A stretch of DNA of 64,000 nucleotides from Histidinibacterium aquaticum (GCF_008710275.1 NZ_VYQE01000002.1:669522-733521), one strand, 5' to 3'. Shown: positions 29,402 to 39,013, numbered from the stretch's first letter. Program-made: numbers and translations. The notes: a model not told the origin generated them from the letters alone.

Positions 29402-30700
29402 CTACTCCACGATGTCGGTAAACTCGTAGTTGAGCCGCTTCATGACCTGCTCGTAGTTCCAGAGCAGCTTGGACTGCTTGCTCGCGCCCATCCAGACGGA
29501 GGCCACGGCATAGCTGTAGGCGTCCTGCTCCGGCAGTTCGGACAGCGTCATGCCGCGCGTCACGTAGGAGCTGATCCTCGTGCCCTCGACCTGCTCCGCC
29601 GCAACCTCGATCTCGGCCCGGGACGGCGCGCGCGAGACGGTCGCGTCGTTGAAGAACACCCGGTAGAAGAACTCCGCCGCCACCGTCTCCGGCCCCTCGC
29701 CCTTCGGCATGTCGGGCTTGCGACCGAGCCCGAGGTCAATCGTGACCTGCTGGTGGCTGCAGCCGTCGACCATCTCGAAGAGGTCGCAGTGGGACTGGGC
29801 GATGCGGGTGTTGATCTCCAGCAGCCAGATCTTGTTCTGAACCTCGTCCCAGTAATACTCGATGTTGAAGCCCGCGTTGTCGTAGCCGATGTGGCTCATG
29901 ATCGTGCGGGTGATCTCGTTCATCTTGTCCTGGATCTGCCGCGGCAGAGTCGAGGGATAGAGGTAGTAGAAGAAGCTCAGAACCTGCGGGTAGCGGATCG
30001 AGTCGACGGTGCCGTAGGGCACGACCTCGCCATTGTGGACATAGCCCTCGACGGTGCATTGCCGGCCGCCGATGACCTGCTCGGCCATGCAGTAGTGCCC
30101 CTCCACCTGCTTCACGTCCTCCGGCAGATCGGCCTGGTTCAGAACGTGATCGAAGGGCTCGCCGATGGAGCGGATCTCGGCCCGCAGCTTCTCGGTGGCG
30201 TAGTCGAAGTCCTCGGGGGAATCGATGCGGAAGCCCAGCCGGGACCCGGAGGACTTGATCGGCTTGACGAAGAAGGGAAAGCGCAGGTCGGCCTCGCCGA
30301 TCTTGGAAAGCGCCTCGTCGTCGAAGGGATCGAAGGCGGTGAACTTCGGAATGTGCTCCGGGATCGACTCGGCCATCACCTTGCGCGACCAGTACTTGTG
30401 CTCGCACTTCAGAAGCGCCTCCAGCGAGGCCTGCGGCGTACCATACTTCTTGCAGAGGATCGGCAGCATGGTCGAGACGGGGAAGTCGATGTAGCCGACG
30501 ATCGCGTCGATGGAGCCGTCGAAGGCATCGAGCTTGGCTTCGGCCTCGGCCAGCATCGCGGGAATGTCGAAGTCCTGCGTCTCGGACACCTGGGCCGGCG
30601 TCAGCAGCTGGTGAAACTCGACGTCCTCGACGCCCCGCAGCCGCTTCAGTCGCGCGGCATTCAGGTCGTTCAGGCCGACGACGAACACGTTCTTGGTCAT
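29402..30700 (-). CDS. ATP-grasp domain protein next to cyanophycin synthetase
   Basis: The 432-residue protein has the elements of a stand-alone ATP-grasp ligase: a Rossmann-like N-terminus (NVFVVGLNDLNAARL), RFPFFVKPIKSSGSRLGFRI for the first ATP-binding lysine and loop, YCMAEQVIGGRQCTVEGY in the central strand, and IWLLEINTRIAQSHCDLFEMVDG with the metal-binding Glu and Asn. Such enzymes join a carboxylate to an amine or thiol through an acyl phosphate. Its place 79 bases after cphA, with an intercistronic hairpin, suggests a ligase working on Asp, Arg or related amino acids or dipeptides, but the reaction is not known. The start ATG at 30700 has AGGGAGAT upstream. Confidence 0.85.
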   Translation of the reverse strand: MTKNVFVVGLNDLNAARLKRLRGVEDVEFHQLLTPAQVSETQDFDIPAMLAEAEAKLDAFDGSIDAIVGYIDFPVSTMLPILCKKYGTPQASLEALLKCEHKYWSRKVMAESIPEHIPKFTAFDPFDDEALSKIGEADLRFPFFVKPIKSSGSRLGFRIDSPEDFDYATEKLRAEIRSIGEPFDHVLNQADLPEDVKQVEGHYCMAEQVIGGRQCTVEGYVHNGEVVPYGTVDSIRYPQVLSFFYYLYPSTLPRQIQDKMNEITRTIMSHIGYDNAGFNIEYYWDEVQNKIWLLEINTRIAQSHCDLFEMVDGCSHQQVTIDLGLGRKPDMPKGEGPETVAAEFFYRVFFNDATVSRAPSRAEIEVAAEQVEGTRISSYVTRGMTLSELPEQDAYSYAVASVWMGASKQSKLLWNYEQVMKRLNYEFTDIVE

Positions 30701-30736
30701 TTTGTCTTATCTCCCTGTTTCTACGCGGAACGCGCA

Positions 30737-30762
30737 GCCCGGCCGGTCGGATCCGGCCGGGC
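30737..30762. other. intercistronic hairpin between cphA and ATP-grasp gene
   Basis: GCCCGGCCGG and CCGGCCGGGC form a perfect 10-base stem around a 6-base loop. No T tract follows, so it may stabilise or partly attenuate the transcript rather than end it. Confidence 0.6.
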
Positions 30763-30779
30763 GCTCCGATGGTCGCGTC

Positions 30780-33428
30780 TCAGGCCCGCGCGATGTCGGC
30801 CTGGGTGGGGAAGCTGCGGCCCTTGAGCCGCTCGGTCGTGCCCTCGATGTCGTCCACGAGCAGCAGGAGGAAGTCGCCGGCGACAGCCTCGCCGATGGCC
30901 CGGTCGACCGCATCACGCTCCGCCATGATCGTCTCGACCCGGGCATCCGTCCCGGCGGACTGGGCCCCCCGGTGGATCAGGCCCGCCGTCTCGCCGGTCT
31001 CACGGCCCCGCGCGTCGGTCTCGTAGACGTAGACGGTATCGCACATCCGGGCGAGCTGGGCGCCGAGCGCCTCGAGGTCCTCGTCGCGCCGGTTGCCCGG
31101 CGCCGTCGCCACGGCGATCTTGCGCTGCCGCGCGAGTCCGTCGACCAGCGGCTTCAGCGCCTCCAGCGCGGGCACGTTGTGGCCGTAGTCGATCAGGCAC
31201 TTCACCCCGTCCGCCTCGAAATAGTTCGTGCGGCCCGGCATCTGCGCCGGCGTGGGGTGGAAGGTCAGCAGACCCGCACGGATGTCGTCGATCTCGACGC
31301 CATGGGCCAGCGCCGCCGCGGCGGCCGCCATGGCGTTCTGCACATTGAACGGCGCGTGTCCCTCGAAGGCGATGGGCACGTCGTTCACCTCGACGATCTC
31401 CACCGTGACCTTGCCACGCAGCAGGACGATCCAGCCGTTCCGAACGGTCAGGACCATGCCCATGCTGGCAAGGTGTTCGGCGATGTCGGGATTGTCAGGG
31501 TTCATCGTGAAGTAGATGATCTCGCCCCGCGCCCAGTAGGTGCCGTGCTCCATGACCATGGGATCGTCGGCGTTAAGGACGCAGTAGCCCCCCTCGCCCT
31601 TCCGCTTGGTCGAATCGACGACCACCGTCTTGCACCGCGCGAGTTCTTCCAGCGTGTGGATGTCACGCTCGCCCAGGTGGTCGGAGGCGATGTTGAGCAG
31701 AACGCCCACGTCGCACTCGTCGAAACCGAGGCCCCGGCGCATGATCCCTCCCCGCGCGACCTCGAGCACGGCGTGCTCGACCGTCGGCTCGCGGAGGACC
31801 GCCTGCGCGGCGGCCGGACCGGAGTAGTCGCCCCGGAGGATGACGTTGTTGTCGATCTCGACCGTCCCAGTGCAGCCCATGCCGACCGAGTTGCCGGCCT
31901 GCCGCAGGATATGCGTGGTCAGGCGGGTCGTCGTGGTTTTCCCGTTGGTGCCGGTGATCGCGGTGATCGGGATCCGGCCGTCGTCCGTCGGATCGGGGAA
32001 GAGCATGTCGACCACATGCTGTCCGACAGGACGCGGCGTGCCGTGGGTCGGCGACATGTGCATGCGGAAGCCCGGGCCCGCGTTCACCTCGACGACGCCG
32101 GCCGACTGCTCGTCGAGCGGCACCGAGAGCGTCTCGGCGAGAAGGTCGATGCCGATCACGTCGAGCCCCACGAGGCGACCGATCCGCTCCATGGCGAACT
32201 TGACCTCGGGGTGAACCTCGTCCGTCAGGTCCGTAGCCGTGCCGCCGGTGGAGATGTTCGCCGTCGACTTGAGAAAGGCGATCTCGCCCTCGGGCAGCAC
32301 GGTCTCGGTGGTGTACCCCGCCTGTTCGAGCATCCGGTGCGTCTGCTCGTCCACCACGATCTGGGTCAGCAGGTTCTCGTGGCCCACGCCGCGGCGCGGG
32401 TCCTCGTTCTCGATGTCGATCAGCTGCTGGATCGTCTTCTCGCCGTCCCCGGTCACATGGGCCGGCCGGCGTCGGGCGGCGGCGACGAGCTTGCCGCCGA
32501 TCACCAGCATCCGGTGATCCTCGCCCTTAATGTAGGTCTCCACGATGACGCCGGCATAGTCGTCCCGCGCACGAGCCACGGCGGCTTCGTAGCCGGACTT
32601 CAGGTCCTCCTCCGAGGCGATGTCGGTGGTCACGCCCCGGCCGTGGTTGCCCGAAAGCGGCTTGGTCACGACCGGCCAGCCGATCCACTGGGCGGCCTCC
32701 AGCGCCTCGTCGTAGGAATAGCAGACCGCGCCCCGCGGGACGGGCACGCCCGCATCCTCGAGGATCTGCTTAGTCCATTCCTTATCGTCGGCGATGGAGT
32801 GGCCGATAATGCCGGAGGCATCCGTCACCGTGGCCTGGAAGCGGCGCTGCTTGATCCCGTGGCCGAGCTGCGTGTAGCTCGTGCCCTCGGTCAGGTTGTA
32901 GGCGGGAATGTTGCGCGTCTTCGCGGCATTGACGATCGATCCGGTCGATGGGCCGAGCGCATTGGCGTCGCGCACTTCCTTCAAGCGATCGATGATCGGC
33001 TCGAGCTCGACCGTCTCGCCGTCATAGAGCTTCTGGACGATTTCCACGGCCGCCTCGCCCGCGGCGAGGCCCGTCGCCTCGTCCCGGTACCGGTAGACGA
33101 CGTTGTAGATGCCCTTGTCGTAGCTATCGACCGTCTTGCCGTAACCGACCGAGAACCCGATCAGGTTCTGCAGTTCGATAGCCACATGTTCGACCATGTG
33201 GCCGGCATAAGTGCCGTTGCGAACCCGCTGAAGGAACCCGCCGGGCTCCCCCACCGAGCAGCGGTGATCGTGTATCGTCGGGATCAGGTCTTCGAGATTT
33301 TCAGCGATGCCCGGCACCTGATCGCTTGGCCGGTCTTCCAGTTCCTCGATAGCGAGCCGCATGTAGATCGCTTGGTAGCGGCTGTAGTAGTTCGGCCCAC
33401 GCAGCGCGCGGTGTTCAAGTATATTCAA
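30780..33428 (-). CDS. cphA: cyanophycin synthetase
   Basis: The 882-residue enzyme polymerises aspartate and arginine into cyanophycin, a nitrogen reserve, using two ATP per dipeptide unit. The domains are: an N-terminal domain (1-160) opening NILEHRALRGPNYYS and holding HMVEH at 77-81, the metal-site-like motif of the primer-trimming domain; an ATP-grasp domain (about 210-475; KPLSGNHGRGV at 256-266), which adds Asp; and a Mur-ligase domain (from about 485; P-loop GTNGKTTT at 493-500), which adds Arg. Length and order match CphA1. It starts with TTG at 33428, inside the end of cphB (14-base overlap), with GGAG 7 bases upstream. Confidence 0.96.
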   Translation of the reverse strand: MNILEHRALRGPNYYSRYQAIYMRLAIEELEDRPSDQVPGIAENLEDLIPTIHDHRCSVGEPGGFLQRVRNGTYAGHMVEHVAIELQNLIGFSVGYGKTVDSYDKGIYNVVYRYRDEATGLAAGEAAVEIVQKLYDGETVELEPIIDRLKEVRDANALGPSTGSIVNAAKTRNIPAYNLTEGTSYTQLGHGIKQRRFQATVTDASGIIGHSIADDKEWTKQILEDAGVPVPRGAVCYSYDEALEAAQWIGWPVVTKPLSGNHGRGVTTDIASEEDLKSGYEAAVARARDDYAGVIVETYIKGEDHRMLVIGGKLVAAARRRPAHVTGDGEKTIQQLIDIENEDPRRGVGHENLLTQIVVDEQTHRMLEQAGYTTETVLPEGEIAFLKSTANISTGGTATDLTDEVHPEVKFAMERIGRLVGLDVIGIDLLAETLSVPLDEQSAGVVEVNAGPGFRMHMSPTHGTPRPVGQHVVDMLFPDPTDDGRIPITAITGTNGKTTTTRLTTHILRQAGNSVGMGCTGTVEIDNNVILRGDYSGPAAAQAVLREPTVEHAVLEVARGGIMRRGLGFDECDVGVLLNIASDHLGERDIHTLEELARCKTVVVDSTKRKGEGGYCVLNADDPMVMEHGTYWARGEIIYFTMNPDNPDIAEHLASMGMVLTVRNGWIVLLRGKVTVEIVEVNDVPIAFEGHAPFNVQNAMAAAAAALAHGVEIDDIRAGLLTFHPTPAQMPGRTNYFEADGVKCLIDYGHNVPALEALKPLVDGLARQRKIAVATAPGNRRDEDLEALGAQLARMCDTVYVYETDARGRETGETAGLIHRGAQSAGTDARVETIMAERDAVDRAIGEAVAGDFLLLLVDDIEGTTERLKGRSFPTQADIARA

Positions 33429-34275
33429 TCCTCTGCTCCAGGCTTTTGGCCCTGAGCTCTTCGGGTCCCAGGACCCGCCGGTCCGTCAGGCTGTATCCGT
33501 ACCCGTGGACCAGCGCGTGCATTATGACGTTGTGGACGCTGACCGCCTCACCGTCTGCGAGATCAAAGACATTCGATCCGGTTATCTGCGAACTGTCAAC
33601 GAGGATGACGTGTCCCGGTCCGAAGGCACGGATGAGATCGCCTTCGAACTGGACCGCGGCGTCCTCTCCGAGGCCGACGCCCAGGTATTCGGGATTGGTC
33701 GCGCCCACTTCCATCAGGCGCGAGAACCGGCCGCGTTCGAGGAAGTGGGTGTCGATGATCACGCCGTCGACGAACCCGAAGCCCGCACTCATCTTGACGG
33801 CGCCCTTGCGCAGGCTGTCATCGGCCGGGCCGCCGTAGACCATCGTGCCCGACTGGCAGGCCGCGCCCGCGCTCGTCCCGGCGATCGTGGCGCCCTCCTC
33901 ATGTCTGCGGCGCATCATCTCGAGTGCCGGCGAGGCGCCCAGGATGTTCGTCAGCCGCATCTGGTCGCCGCCGGAGATGAAGATTACGTCGGACCGCTCG
34001 ATCATCTCGATGTACTTGGACGCGTTGGCGTCCTTCCGTTCGCGGATCCGGATATCCAGGACCTCCCCCGCGCCGATGCCGTCGAAGGCCTCCTTGTAGC
34101 CCCCGAAGACGTCATCCGGGATGCTGCTTGCCGTGGTGATCACCCCCACGACCGGCTGGTCGGCGGGCGAGAGCGAGAGAACGTTGCGCAGAATGCTCGC
34201 GCGTGAGGTCTTGTCCTCCGCGCCGCCGATCGCGATCAGCGGGCCCGTGGTGTCGACCTTTCTGGACATGTTCAT
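33415..34275 (-). CDS. cphB: cyanophycinase
   Basis: The 286-residue serine hydrolase splits cyanophycin into beta-Asp-Arg dipeptides. The nucleophile elbow GTSAGAA (Ser135 with the start used here) and the preceding ISGGDQMRL motif are those of the S51 peptidase family to which CphB belongs. No signal peptide is seen, so it is an intracellular enzyme for mobilising the reserve. I start at the ATG at 34275, 8 bases after CGGAG; a GTG three codons earlier is possible. It overlaps cphA by 14 bases. Confidence 0.95.
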   Translation of the reverse strand: MNMSRKVDTTGPLIAIGGAEDKTSRASILRNVLSLSPADQPVVGVITTASSIPDDVFGGYKEAFDGIGAGEVLDIRIRERKDANASKYIEMIERSDVIFISGGDQMRLTNILGASPALEMMRRRHEEGATIAGTSAGAACQSGTMVYGGPADDSLRKGAVKMSAGFGFVDGVIIDTHFLERGRFSRLMEVGATNPEYLGVGLGEDAAVQFEGDLIRAFGPGHVILVDSSQITGSNVFDLADGEAVSVHNVIMHALVHGYGYSLTDRRVLGPEELRAKSLEQRIEYT

Positions 34276-34470
34276 CGATTGCACTCCGTTCCCCCGTCGA
34301 GGGCTACATATTGTGGTCTACCTTAGCACCTCCCCAGCTTTAGGACAGCGCGTATCGCAGGGAATTGACGGCAAGATGCCGGGACGTCACAGCAAGTGCC
34401 GCGCTGGCAGGCAGAAATCAGGACCGATGCCGCCAAAGACAACCGAAGAGACCTTCAGGATTGGTGAACG

Positions 34471-35397
34471 ATGACCGAGACATACAGCCTCGCGATCCAC
34501 GGCGGCGCCGGGGTGCTGCCGCGGGAGAGCATGACGCCCGAGCGGGAGGCGGCCTGCCACGCCGCCCTCGCCCGCGTTCTGGAAGCCGGCGAAGCCGTCC
34601 TGCGCGAGGGCGGAACGGCTCTGGACGCGGTGACCGTGGCCGTGCAGGCGCTCGAAGACGAACCGCTGTTCAACGCGGGCCACGGCGCCGTCTTCACGCG
34701 TGACGGCCACCACGAGATGGACGCCGCGATCATGGACGGCCGCGACCGCTCTGCCGGAGCCGTGGCGGGGATCATGGGCCCCCGGCACCCCATCCTCGCC
34801 GCTCGCGCGGTCATGGAGACGACCGACCATGTCCTCATGTCGGGCGAAGGCGCGCTCTCGGTTGCCCGGGAGGCCGGCCTGGCCTTCGAGGAGGAGAGCT
34901 ATTTCTTCACGCAGGAGCGCTGGGACGCCCTCCAGCGGACGCTCGAGATGGAGCGCGCGGGCGTGCTGGACGACGACCCGTCTCGCCGTCACGGCACGGT
35001 GGGCGCAGTGGCGCGGGACAGGAACGGGCACGTCGCGGCCGCGACGTCGACGGGCGGCATGACCGCCAAACGGACCGGCCGCGTGGGCGACAGCCCCGTG
35101 ATCGGCGCCGGGACCTTCGCCCGGGACGAAACCTGCGCGATCTCGGCCACCGGCGATGGTGAGGCCTTCCTGAGGCTCTCGGTCGCGCACGAGATCGATG
35201 CCCGGATGCGGCTTGCCGGAGAGACGCTCGCGCAGGCCGCTGAGCGCGTCGTCATGACCGACCTCACGGAAATCGGCGGCTCCGGCGGCCTCGTGGCGGT
35301 CGGCCGCGACGGCACGGTCTCCCTGCCCTTCAACTGCGAGGGGATGTACCGCGGCTGGGCGGTCGAGGGCTCCGGGCGCGAGACGGCGATCTACTGA
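34471..35397 (+). CDS. iaaA: isoaspartyl peptidase/L-asparaginase
   Basis: The 308-residue enzyme is an Ntn-hydrolase that cleaves itself before the nucleophile Thr176 (in RRHGTVGAVARD). Other family marks are AIHGGAG at the N-terminus, FNAGHGAVFT, TSTGGMTAKRTGRVGDSPVIGAGTFA and GSGGLVAVGRDG. It hydrolyses beta-aspartyl dipeptides, and so completes cyanophycin use by releasing Asp and Arg from the beta-Asp-Arg made by cyanophycinase. It is divergent from cphB-cphA across about 195 bases; no operator was recognised there. It converges with the TAXI-TRAP permease gene 16 bases away. Confidence 0.93.
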   Translation: MTETYSLAIHGGAGVLPRESMTPEREAACHAALARVLEAGEAVLREGGTALDAVTVAVQALEDEPLFNAGHGAVFTRDGHHEMDAAIMDGRDRSAGAVAGIMGPRHPILAARAVMETTDHVLMSGEGALSVAREAGLAFEEESYFFTQERWDALQRTLEMERAGVLDDDPSRRHGTVGAVARDRNGHVAAATSTGGMTAKRTGRVGDSPVIGAGTFARDETCAISATGDGEAFLRLSVAHEIDARMRLAGETLAQAAERVVMTDLTEIGGSGGLVAVGRDGTVSLPFNCEGMYRGWAVEGSGRETAIY

Positions 35398-35413
35398 CCG
35401 CCGTCCCGGACAA

Positions 35414-37666
35414 TCAGTCCGCGCCCTTCACCTCGAGCCGGGCATCCGGGTCGGGGTGGAAGACCCGCTGCAGAAGATAGGCCGCGACCGCCAGCCCGAT
35501 GCCGATCAGGTCAGTGAGCCAACCGCCCTCGATCATGAAGAGCGCCGCCGCGATGAGCGCCGCCCGGTTGAACCAGGCTGCCCGCGCGCCGAGGAACCAG
35601 CCCTGCACGCCCGAGGATAGCAGGAACACCCCCAGCGTCGCCGTCAGGCCGGCGCGGAGGATCTCCAGCGCGCCTCCCTGCATCAGGATCGCCGAGTTGT
35701 AGAAGAACATGAAGGGCACGATGAAGGCCGCGATGCCGATCTTGAAGGAGGCGACCGAGGTCTCCATCGGGTTCGCCCCCGAGATGCCTGCCGCCGCGTA
35801 GGAGGCCAGCGCCACCGGCGGCGTGATGGCTGACAGCACCGCGAAGTAGAAGACGAAGAAGTGCGCTGTGAGCGTCGGAATTCCCAACTCCACGAGACCC
35901 GGCGCCACGACCGAGGCGGCGACGGCATAGGCCGCCGTTGTCGGCATCCCCATCCCCAGCAGGATCGCGATGCACATGGCGAAGAAGAGCGCGAGCAGCT
36001 GGCTGACGCCCGCGAGGCCCAGCAGCAGGTTGGAGAACCGTGCGCCGACCCCCGTGAGGGAGATCACGCCCACGATGATGCCAGCACAGGCGCAGACCGC
36101 GATGATCTGGATCGACATGATCCCCGCGAGCTCGAAGGCCTTCACGATCGAGGGCAGCCCCATCCGGTAGGGCGTGAGCCAGCTCACCACGGCTGCCGAA
36201 ACCGTCGCCAGCGTGCCGGCGCGGATCACCGAGTAGCCCATGAAGAGCGCCGCGATCAGGATGATGATCGGCAGGAAGAGGAAGGCCCGTTTGGCCATGG
36301 CCTTCACTGCCGGAAGCTCGTCGTCGCGCATCCCGCGCATGCCGAGCTTGGCCGCCTCGAAGTCCACCATGAAGTAGACCGAGACGAAGTAGAGCACCGC
36401 CGGGATGATCGCCGCGATGGCGATCTCGGTGTAGGGAATGCCCGTGATCTCGGCCATGATGAAGGCGCCGGCGCCCATGATCGGCGGCATGATCTGACCG
36501 CCGGTGGAGGCGGCGGCCTCGACCGCGCCGGAGGTCTGCTTCTTGTAGCCGACCTTCTTCATCAGCGGGATGGTGAGAGAGCCCGTGGCGACCACGTTGC
36601 CCGCCGAGGTCCCGTTGATCATACCCATGAGGCCCGAGGCGAAGATCGCCACCTTGGCCGGGCCCCCGCGCGCGCGCCCGGCGACGGCGAAGGCGAAGTT
36701 GACGAAGTAGTCGCCCACCTTCGAGGCCTGCAGGAAGGCCGCGAAGATGATGAAGAGGATGATGTAGGTCGAGGAGACGGCCGTCGTCGGGCCGAGGATC
36801 CCCGCGTCTGTGTAGACCTGGCTGAAGAACCGCTTCCAGCTGATCGCTGGCGAGTTCAGGAAGCCCGGCAGATACTGCCCGAGGAAGACGTAGGCGAGGA
36901 AGATCGTCGCGATGATGACCAGCGCGAGACCGGCCACGCGCCGCGTCAGCTCCATGATGAGCAGCGTGCCGGCCGTGGCCGCGATCGAGATACCGACGGG
37001 CGCGAAGGGCGTCCCGGTCGAGTTGCGCATCAGCGTGCCGTAGATCGTGATGAGATAGGTCGCGACCGCGATGCCGCAGACGCCGAGCAGGATGTCGACC
37101 GAGGCCACCCGGTCGCGTCTGCGCTTCTGCACCCAGGACAGCAGGATGCCCCCGACCGTCGCCACCATGAGCGGGACGCCGTAGAGCCAGACTTCCCGGA
37201 AACGGATGGTCTCGTCGATACCGGTCCAGGTCATGCCCCCGGCGATCTGGAAGGCGAACCAGATCGAGACGCCCAGCGAGAAGAGCGCGGGCACCATGAG
37301 GGCGACACCGATCCAACCGAACATCGGCGTGTCGCGCGTCTCCTGCTCCTCGTCGAAGCTGTGCGCGGCGAAGAGGATGAAACCAAGGAACAGCGCGCCC
37401 GCCACGTGGACGATGCGGAAGTTCCAGGTTTCCATCGGGAAGGTCGGCAGGAAGGGAAGCTCGATGCCCGTCCAGTCTTCGATGGAAACGCCGTTGAGCG
37501 CCGCCATGTGGAAGGCCGCGTAGATCGCGGCGAGCCCGCTCACGGCGTAGAAGCGCCAGCCCTCGTAGAGCCTGCGGTTGGACTCGATGGCCTCGTCGTC
37601 GACACCGTCGGCGATGGCGAGATCCATCGGATCGGCCGTCTTCGGATCCTTGTCCTCGGCGGTCAT
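35414..37666 (-). CDS. TRAP transporter fused permease, TAXI type
   Basis: The 750-residue membrane protein fuses the small (4-helix) and large (12-helix) TRAP permease domains, as is usual for TAXI systems. A charged cytoplasmic N-terminus precedes the first helix at about residue 40. The DctM-like part has GLMGMINGTSAGNVVATGSLTIPLMKKVGY and EAAASTGGQIMPPIMGAGAFIMAEITG. With the binding protein at 37777-38766 it forms a Na+ or H+ driven importer, probably for a dicarboxylate, glutamate or similar acid. The start ATG at 37666 has GGGAGGG upstream. It is separated from the binding-protein gene by a strong hairpin. Confidence 0.92.
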   Translation of the reverse strand: MTAEDKDPKTADPMDLAIADGVDDEAIESNRRLYEGWRFYAVSGLAAIYAAFHMAALNGVSIEDWTGIELPFLPTFPMETWNFRIVHVAGALFLGFILFAAHSFDEEQETRDTPMFGWIGVALMVPALFSLGVSIWFAFQIAGGMTWTGIDETIRFREVWLYGVPLMVATVGGILLSWVQKRRRDRVASVDILLGVCGIAVATYLITIYGTLMRNSTGTPFAPVGISIAATAGTLLIMELTRRVAGLALVIIATIFLAYVFLGQYLPGFLNSPAISWKRFFSQVYTDAGILGPTTAVSSTYIILFIIFAAFLQASKVGDYFVNFAFAVAGRARGGPAKVAIFASGLMGMINGTSAGNVVATGSLTIPLMKKVGYKKQTSGAVEAAASTGGQIMPPIMGAGAFIMAEITGIPYTEIAIAAIIPAVLYFVSVYFMVDFEAAKLGMRGMRDDELPAVKAMAKRAFLFLPIIILIAALFMGYSVIRAGTLATVSAAVVSWLTPYRMGLPSIVKAFELAGIMSIQIIAVCACAGIIVGVISLTGVGARFSNLLLGLAGVSQLLALFFAMCIAILLGMGMPTTAAYAVAASVVAPGLVELGIPTLTAHFFVFYFAVLSAITPPVALASYAAAGISGANPMETSVASFKIGIAAFIVPFMFFYNSAILMQGGALEILRAGLTATLGVFLLSSGVQGWFLGARAAWFNRAALIAAALFMIEGGWLTDLIGIGLAVAAYLLQRVFHPDPDARLEVKGAD

Positions 37667-37728
37667 GGCGCCCCCTCCCTTTTTGTCCCGGCGGGCGGTA
37701 TAGCCGCAGCCCCTCTTGCGGCATAGGC

Positions 37729-37750
37729 CGCGCCCCTCTCCGGGGGCGCG
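37729..37750. other. intercistronic hairpin between TAXI binding protein and permease genes
   Basis: CGCGCCCC and GGGGCGCG form an 8-base stem with a 6-base loop in the gap downstream of the binding-protein gene. No T tract follows. Such hairpins often protect the upstream message and leave less permease mRNA. Confidence 0.6.
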
Positions 37751-37776
37751 ACCCTTTGTCCATCAGGACGACCCGA

Positions 37777-38766
37777 TTACGAGTCGCTGCTGTAGATCAT
37801 GTCGTCGGAAATGTCCGCGCCGGCATTCTCCTCGAACCAGGCGGCGGCACCGGGGTGCCAGGGCAGAACTTGGTTCTTGTCCCAGTTCTCGGGAATGGTG
37901 GACTCGGCGGCACGGTGGATGTTCACCATCCGCTCGTTGTCCGACATGACCACGTCCACGACGGCGTTGACGAAGCTGTCGGGCAGGCTGCAGTCCGCGA
38001 TGGCGAAGTTCCACATGGAGACCGAGCGCGCGCCCTCTTCCAGCGTGGAATAGGTGTCGGCCGAGATCTCGAACTCGGAGACCGGGAACTCCTCGAGCAG
38101 CTGGGCCTGCTCCTCCTCGGTGAACTCGATGATGTTCACGTCGGTCTGCACTTCAAGCTGGCTGACCGCCGGCACCGGCACGCCGGCCGCGAAGGCGATC
38201 ACGTCGAGAAGGCCGTCCTGCAGCTGGCCGCCGAGGTCGGACCAACCGCCGTTGCGGCGCTCGTAGTTCACGCCGAGCGTGTCCATCATCCGCGGGAAGT
38301 AGGTGTCCGAGGTGGAGCCCGCCGGGCCGAAGCCGATGCGTGCGCCGTCGGGGATGTCGGAGATCGACTCGATGCCCGAGGAGCTCAGCGCCGTCACGGA
38401 GAAGGGCGTCTGGTACATCGGGAAGATCGCGCAGGCGTTGGTCATCTCGAGGCCCGGAGCGATCGGGTTCTCGCCGGCCAGCGACTCCGCCGCGGGACCC
38501 ATGGTGGTCATGCCGAAGGCGGCATCGCCGGTGTGCACCAGCGCCATGTTCTGCATCGGGCCGCCGGTGACTTCGCCGCCGCCGGAGAGACCCAGCTCGT
38601 CGGCGACCAGGTTCGCCCAGCCGGAGCCGTAGGCGAAGTAGGTGCCGCCCTGGCTCGCGGTACCGACGGTGAAGCTCTCGGGCCAACCCTCGCGGTCGCC
38701 GTCCTGGGCGAAGGCCGGGGTCGCGCCGGCCGCGACGAGCGCGGCGGTCTTGATCAGCGTCTTCAT
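37777..38766 (-). CDS. TAXI family TRAP transporter solute-binding protein
   Basis: The 329-residue periplasmic protein has a signal peptide (MKTLIKTAALVAAGATPAFAQD, cleavage near residue 21) and then the TAXI pattern FTVGTASQGGTYFAYGSGWANLVADE, GGPMQNMALVHTGDAAFGMTTMGPA and IGFGPAGSTSDTYFPRMMDTLGV. It captures the substrate for the fused permease encoded next. The start ATG at 38766 opens the signal peptide. The substrate is not predictable from sequence; closeness to nitrogen-storage and aminotransferase genes hints at an amino acid or keto acid. Confidence 0.9.
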   Translation of the reverse strand: MKTLIKTAALVAAGATPAFAQDGDREGWPESFTVGTASQGGTYFAYGSGWANLVADELGLSGGGEVTGGPMQNMALVHTGDAAFGMTTMGPAAESLAGENPIAPGLEMTNACAIFPMYQTPFSVTALSSSGIESISDIPDGARIGFGPAGSTSDTYFPRMMDTLGVNYERRNGGWSDLGGQLQDGLLDVIAFAAGVPVPAVSQLEVQTDVNIIEFTEEEQAQLLEEFPVSEFEISADTYSTLEEGARSVSMWNFAIADCSLPDSFVNAVVDVVMSDNERMVNIHRAAESTIPENWDKNQVLPWHPGAAAWFEENAGADISDDMIYSSDS

Positions 38767-39013
38767 GTGGATAGTCCTCCCATAACGCGTGTCTTGGTGC
38801 AGGACCGATAGGAGAGGTCGGGAAAGCCGACTGTCAACCGCAAAGGCCCTGTGCCCTGCCGCAGATCCCGGCCACGGCGCTCCCGTTTCTCGACCTGCCC
38901 ACCGTGCGCGAGTTCTGCCGGACGTCTCTGCCCGCCTGCCGATGGCCCTCCACTGGACAGAGGGAACTCGGCCGATATATCCGCTTTCGGAACGACGCCC
39001 GGAGGACAGCCTC

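Noticed and set aside
30693-33455. 920-codon open frame on the plus strand
   Set aside because: It is the antisense of cphA and cphB; long stop-free antisense frames are expected at this GC content, and its sequence is rich in Val, Asp, His and Arg with no recognisable domain.
35511-37763. 750-codon frame overlapping the TAXI permease in another frame, and its plus-strand counterpart at 35861-37726
   Set aside because: Both are shadows of the membrane permease, whose helices and motifs are clear in the annotated frame.
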